Source: an uncultured bacterium (lineage in GTDB: Bacteria > Bdellovibrionota_C > UBA2361 > SZUA-149 > CALKYB01). Taken from it: a stretch of 8,560 bases of DNA. The notes beneath the pieces are model-generated. The model did not search any database. It was not told the DNA's origin and saw only the letters and a list, made by a program, of their open reading frames with translations. This document shows positions 6,903-8,560 of this stretch, in pieces. The stretch spans positions 1 through 8,560 of the forward strand of contig CALKYB010000014.1 in assembly GCA_938003565.1 (NCBI GenBank). The letters are read 5' to 3'. The position numbers and the translations under genes were made by a program. Position 1 is the stretch's first letter. The number at the start of each line of letters is the position of its first letter.

Positions 6903-7026
6903 ACAATAAAGCTCCCACTACAGAGCTAAACATGAAATTTCAATTCGGAAGAAGGCTAGCACGAGCATCAGAAAACATACCATCCTTTTTTTCGAAGAAC
7001 TGACTACGGGGCATCCGTAATTTGAA

Positions 7027-7058
7027 TAAAAAGGCCGGCTATGGACTTATCCACAGCC
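7027..7058 (-). terminator. Intrinsic terminator of the membrane protein gene
   Basis: Reading the reverse strand, GGCTGTGGA (7058 to 7050) pairs with TCCATAGCC (7045 to 7037) around a four-base TAAG loop: nine pairs, one of them a G-U. GGCC and then five T's (7032 to 7028) follow. The stem begins inside the TAG stop codon of the membrane protein gene. It should separate that gene's transcript from the downstream giant protein gene. Confidence 0.8.
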
Positions 7059-8560
7059 TAGTAGGAGACCCTCCAGGACAATTCCTCGGTTAAAGATTCC
7101 GCAGCAAATAGAATCTCAATAAAATCTACATCCTGCGTTTTAGACTTCCCTGTTTCTTCAGTAAAGGCGTATCTTGGCTTCAACTCACAGGAGTCTTGGG
7201 GAATACATTTTAATTTTGGCAGATACCGCAGCTTAACGACTACTCTATCATTGCGCGGAGTCACCCGAAATCCATCAGAAAGTATAGTCACATCCCCTTC
7301 TCCTTCCAGAAACCAAAGATTCGCACTAGTTCGCCGACGAAACATCGTAAAGTGTCTACCAGTATGCACCTCCTCGTACCTAGAATCCTTCTTACAATAA
7401 TCAATCCATTCGGGCTTAGCGGTAACTACAGCCGAGGCACCTACCAGGTCCAAGAACTCCTCAACCCCAGCCGTAGACTTTTGCCTAAACATCACAGGTA
7501 TCGGATCCACTGAACTCCAGCGGGTATGATAAAAATCCGAAGAATATAATGGTTTTCCACTCATGAAAGCCAATGGAGCAATATGACCACCATCCTGTGA
7601 GATTCCATGGGTTGAACCCAACTCATGTAGAACAAAACCAAGGAAAATAACTTTGCCTTCTCCACCATGCTCATCCAAAGCTAGAGAAAGTTCCTTAAAC
7701 TCCTTTCTCTGAAGAACAAAATGCTCGTCCGATCTATTCGACCACGCTGCAACTGCAATAATAGGAGAAAGACAAACATGCCCTAGAATAGAAACAGCAA
7801 TGCTATAGTTAAAAACCCGTGACCAAAGACCTGTAAAACGTCCTTCACCACAGTCACCAACCCTAGCCAATAACCTATCAAACACTACAGAGATCGGGAC
7901 TATCGCCAAAAAACAAAAAGGAAGCACCAGCCGACTCAATTCAAGCTGAGGTTTATAAATTCCACCAAACCAACTGAGGCAAAATATCCAAACTGCGAGC
8001 GAACTAAAAGCGACCTTCAACCAAAATCCCGGAAGGGCGAATACAGCCGGAACGAATAAAATCAGTAACAAAGGGTTTGCTTTATTAATATTATTTCGCA
8101 ACTGCTCAACCGTTTCTGCCTTGTTCTTCTCAAGAGTTTCAGTCTGTAATGAGGGATCGACAATCTCGGGGCTGACAGTAGAACTTGCTCCGGGTAGAGA
8201 ATTTCCATCTAAAAATGAAAACACCTTAGACTCCTCAATAAATACTTTCATCCAAGGCCCATTAAAAATAGCAAATAAAAGAGCAAATCCCAAAACAAAC
8301 ATTGCTCGTGGCCAATCCCGAGTCCAAATAATCTTTCCTATGGAGAGAAAGACCAATGGTACAAAAATCAAACCCATCAATGTCCATGAAATACAAAAAT
8401 AGGAAACCAGCAGCAAAATAAATAGATCAATAAAGGAGCACCGCTTTGGAGAGAAAACAAAGCGGTGTATGAAACTTAAAGTTATCGGAAGAAAAGCCGC
8501 CGAAAGAACAAATCCCAGGGTACCGTACTTTAACAACCACTCGAAATAAGAAAGAGAGGG
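7058..8560 (-). CDS. Multi-pass membrane protein, GT-C/YfhO-like glycosyltransferase-type, C-terminal part (start beyond right edge)
   Basis: The frame is open to the right edge, giving 500 residues that lack the N-terminus; the TTG at 8536 is not a convincing start because coding-like sequence (SLSYFEW) continues upstream of it. Hydrophobic segments lie near residues 13-35, 42-60, 61-78, 86-105, 162-178, 181-200, 210-228 and 251-272. A polar loop (109-161) rich in Glu, Lys and Ser separates the fourth and fifth. The segment SRLVLPFCFLA near 209-219 resembles the last helices of GT-C lipid-linked glycosyltransferases. The remaining 230 residues are soluble, with a GASAVVTAKPEW motif (374-385) and a late VVVKLRYLP strand (440-448), as in the extracytoplasmic C-terminal domains of YfhO-like and related uncharacterised GT-C proteins. 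The catalytic acidic residues of GT-C enzymes sit near the N-terminus, outside the window, so activity cannot be judged. A role in envelope glycan transfer is inferred. Confidence 0.75.
   Translation of the reverse strand, partial: PSLSYFEWLLKYGTLGFVLSAAFLPITLSFIHRFVFSPKRCSFIDLFILLLVSYFCISWTLMGLIFVPLVFLSIGKIIWTRDWPRAMFVLGFALLFAIFNGPWMKVFIEESKVFSFLDGNSLPGASSTVSPEIVDPSLQTETLEKNKAETVEQLRNNINKANPLLLILFVPAVFALPGFWLKVAFSSLAVWIFCLSWFGGIYKPQLELSRLVLPFCFLAIVPISVVFDRLLARVGDCGEGRFTGLWSRVFNYSIAVSILGHVCLSPIIAVAAWSNRSDEHFVLQRKEFKELSLALDEHGGEGKVIFLGFVLHELGSTHGISQDGGHIAPLAFMSGKPLYSSDFYHTRWSSVDPIPVMFRQKSTAGVEEFLDLVGASAVVTAKPEWIDYCKKDSRYEEVHTGRHFTMFRRRTSANLWFLEGEGDVTILSDGFRVTPRNDRVVVKLRYLPKLKCIPQDSCELKPRYAFTEETGKSKTQDVDFIEILFAAESLTEELSWRVSY

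Noticed and set aside
6932..7003. Possible 23-codon gene in the gap upstream of the giant protein
   Set aside because: An ATG-to-TGA frame exists but has no ribosome binding site, and the opposite strand of the same gap holds a similar-sized frame; both look like chance.
8121..8402. Plus-strand frame of 93 codons
   Set aside because: It is antisense to the membrane protein gene, whose hydrophobic segments are clear in this region.
8534..8536. TTG as the start of the right-hand membrane protein
   Set aside because: The frame stays open for eight more codons to the window edge with membrane-protein-like sequence, so the gene is most simply cut by the edge.
1..8560. A new multi-gene system such as defence, secretion or biosynthesis
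   Set aside because: The four genes lie in four separate transcription units by strand, spacing and terminator, and share only envelope location; nothing shows that they work together.

Overview
The window is a mid-GC stretch from a Gram-negative bacterium. Two proteins carry Sec signal peptides, a third carries a lipoprotein signal, and a fourth is a multi-pass membrane protein, so all four genes concern the cell envelope or secretion. Nothing identifies the taxon precisely. The lipoprotein type and the giant repeat protein suggest a marine or environmental proteobacterium, but this is only an inference. There are no rRNA or tRNA genes, insertion sequences or CRISPR arrays.

Layout from left to right: (1) positions 1 to about 379, minus strand, hold the N-terminal part of a secreted protein with sialidase/propeller-like repeats; the gene runs off the left edge. 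(2) Positions 380-669 form a divergent intergenic region in which two predicted promoters face each other with overlapping -10 boxes. (3) Positions 670-1173, plus strand, encode a small lipoprotein with an amphipathic helix and a DUF4177-like C-terminal domain. (4) Positions 1196-6811, minus strand, hold an 1871-residue secreted multidomain protein that dominates the window. Its order is signal peptide, degenerate SdrD_B-like domain, a large propeller-like domain, a long SdrD_B domain, five tandem SdrD_B copies with EF-hand-like calcium loops, and four divergent beta-sandwich-like modules. (5) Positions 6812-7026 are a non-coding gap. (6) A strong intrinsic terminator at 7027-7058 closes the next gene. 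(7) Positions 7058-8560, minus strand, encode the C-terminal 500 residues of a multi-pass membrane protein resembling GT-C/YfhO-type glycosyltransferase-like proteins; its start lies beyond the right edge.

The membrane protein and the giant protein point the same way but are separated by a terminator and 246 bases, so they are probably separate transcription units. The lipoprotein and the giant protein converge with only 22 bases between stop codons. No operon-like cassette or defence, mobile or biosynthetic system can be supported. The most notable item is the giant protein: exact 118-residue tandem repeats conserved as protein but diverged at silent positions, a new-looking C-terminal module array, and no recognisable surface anchor.
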